NCBI GenBank assembly: GCA_002427995.1
Contig: DIZV01000080.1
Coordinates: 368 to 14,530, forward strand
Length of the DNA: 14,163 bases
Reading direction: 5' to 3'
From: Chloroflexi bacterium UBA6019
GTDB taxonomy: Bacteria; Chloroflexota; Dormibacteria; Dormibacterales; Dormibacteraceae
The notes below the pieces were generated by a model. It saw only the letters and a program-made list of their open reading frames with translations. It was not told the origin of the DNA and did no database searches. Shown here piece by piece: positions 13,719-14,163 of the stretch (position 1 is its first letter; each line of letters opens with the position of its first letter). A program made the translations under genes and the position numbers.

Positions 13719-14163
13719 ACGGCCGAGAACAAGCCGATCCGGGTCGTCATCATCGACGACGTGCCTTCGACCGTCGACAACCTGAAGAAGCTCTTGAGCT
13801 TCGAGGGTGACATGGAGGTCGTTGGGACAGCGCTGAACGCGGAGGCGGCCATCGAAGAGGTGCGCCGCCTGACGCCGGATGTGGTGCTGATGGATGTCAA
13901 CATGCCCGGCCAGGACGGCATCAAGGCGACCCAGGTGATGTCGTCCGAACCGCCCTACGCCCCGGTCATCCTGATGTCGGTCCAGGAGGATCGCGAATAC
14001 CTTCGCCGGGCCATGCAGGCGGGCGCGCGGGAATTCCTCGTCAAGCCGTTCAGCGGCGAGGAGCTGGCGGCCGCGCTGCGCCGCGTCAACCAACTCGAAA
14101 AGCTGAAGCGGGTGCATATAGCGCCGGCCGAGGCGATTGAGCCGCCGCCTCCCGCGCCGGTCG
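13719..14163 (+). CDS. CpaE/TadZ-like pilus localisation protein, receiver domain (partial, probable ACG start)
   Basis: The N-terminal 148 residues are present; the gene runs off the window. A complete CheY-like receiver (about 5-124) carries the acidic pair Asp 13/14, phospho-acceptor Asp 59 (VVLMDVNMPGQDG), Ser 87 (VILMSVQ) and Lys 109 (EFLVKPF). A proline-rich linker (from about 140) follows. In Tad loci this layout normally leads into a MinD-like ATPase that places the pilus machine, so CpaE/TadZ is the expected identity; a plain response regulator is the alternative. No ATG, GTG or TTG lies in frame between the stop at 13647 and the receiver core. ACG 13719 has GGAG (13708-13711) exactly seven bases upstream and yields the natural MAENKPIRVVIIDD N-terminus, so translation probably starts there. 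It is separated from cpaB by 25 bases. Confidence 0.82.

Noticed and set aside
12668..13924. 418-codon minus-strand ORF opposite cpaB and the receiver
   Set aside because: It spans two genes with clear domains, the intergenic gap and the TATAAT promoter; composition is that of a shadow frame.
1..14163. CRISPR array, tRNA, rRNA, transposase or attachment site
   Set aside because: No regularly spaced identical repeats, cloverleaf, rRNA-like segment, transposase motif or flanking direct repeats were seen.

Overview
The window is high-GC bacterial DNA in which almost every base is coding. It reads as a chromosomal segment of a Terrabacteria-type organism. The combination of MreB, a Tad/Flp pilus locus with a RcpC/CpaB-type protein and a receiver-headed CpaE-like protein, many genes without a Shine-Dalgarno sequence, and GC-rich actinobacteria-like codon use suggests Chloroflexota or Candidatus Dormibacterota. 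That placement is inference; there is no rRNA or other marker to settle it.

Left part (57-5873): an orphan mreB is followed closely by a GT4 glycosyltransferase. Three genes then alternate strand: a second GT4 (-), a membrane-anchored polysaccharide deacetylase (+) and a third, shortened and motif-degenerate GT4 (-). A WecG/TagA/CpsF transferase (+) follows. Neighbours overlap at their convergent 3' ends (2060-2121 and 4175-4249), and the divergent starts are almost back to back (3184/3203 and 5125/5124-5151). The theme is polyprenol-linked cell-surface polysaccharide synthesis and modification.

Middle part (5899-11133): a tightly overlapped + strand operon encodes an ALG5-like polyprenyl-phosphate glycosyltransferase, a DPM1-like polyprenyl-phosphate mannosyltransferase-like enzyme and a GT-C-like multi-pass membrane protein. 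Facing it on the - strand are an isoprenylcysteine-methyltransferase-family membrane protein and a second GT-C-like membrane protein. Together they look like a module that charges polyprenyl phosphate with sugars inside the cell and uses them on the outer face of the membrane.

Right part (11205-14163): a soluble NarL/DegS-type histidine kinase, a small Flp (type IVb) pilin with its own promoter and a strong intrinsic terminator, a CpaB/RcpC protein with its own TATAAT promoter, and the start of a CpaE/TadZ-like protein (receiver domain, proline-rich linker, then cut by the window edge). This is the 5' end of a Tad pilus locus. The non-coding DNA around the pilin is rich in repeated short motifs.

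The main oddities are three genes whose conserved N-termini lie upstream of any ATG, GTG or TTG (inferred CTG, CTG and ACG starts), the degenerate GT4, a bidirectional promoter patch consistent with leaderless starts, and the repeat-rich pilin control region. No mobile element, CRISPR array, tRNA or rRNA was seen. No gene-free stretch exceeds 300 bases; the longest are 12563-12790 and 12219-12385.
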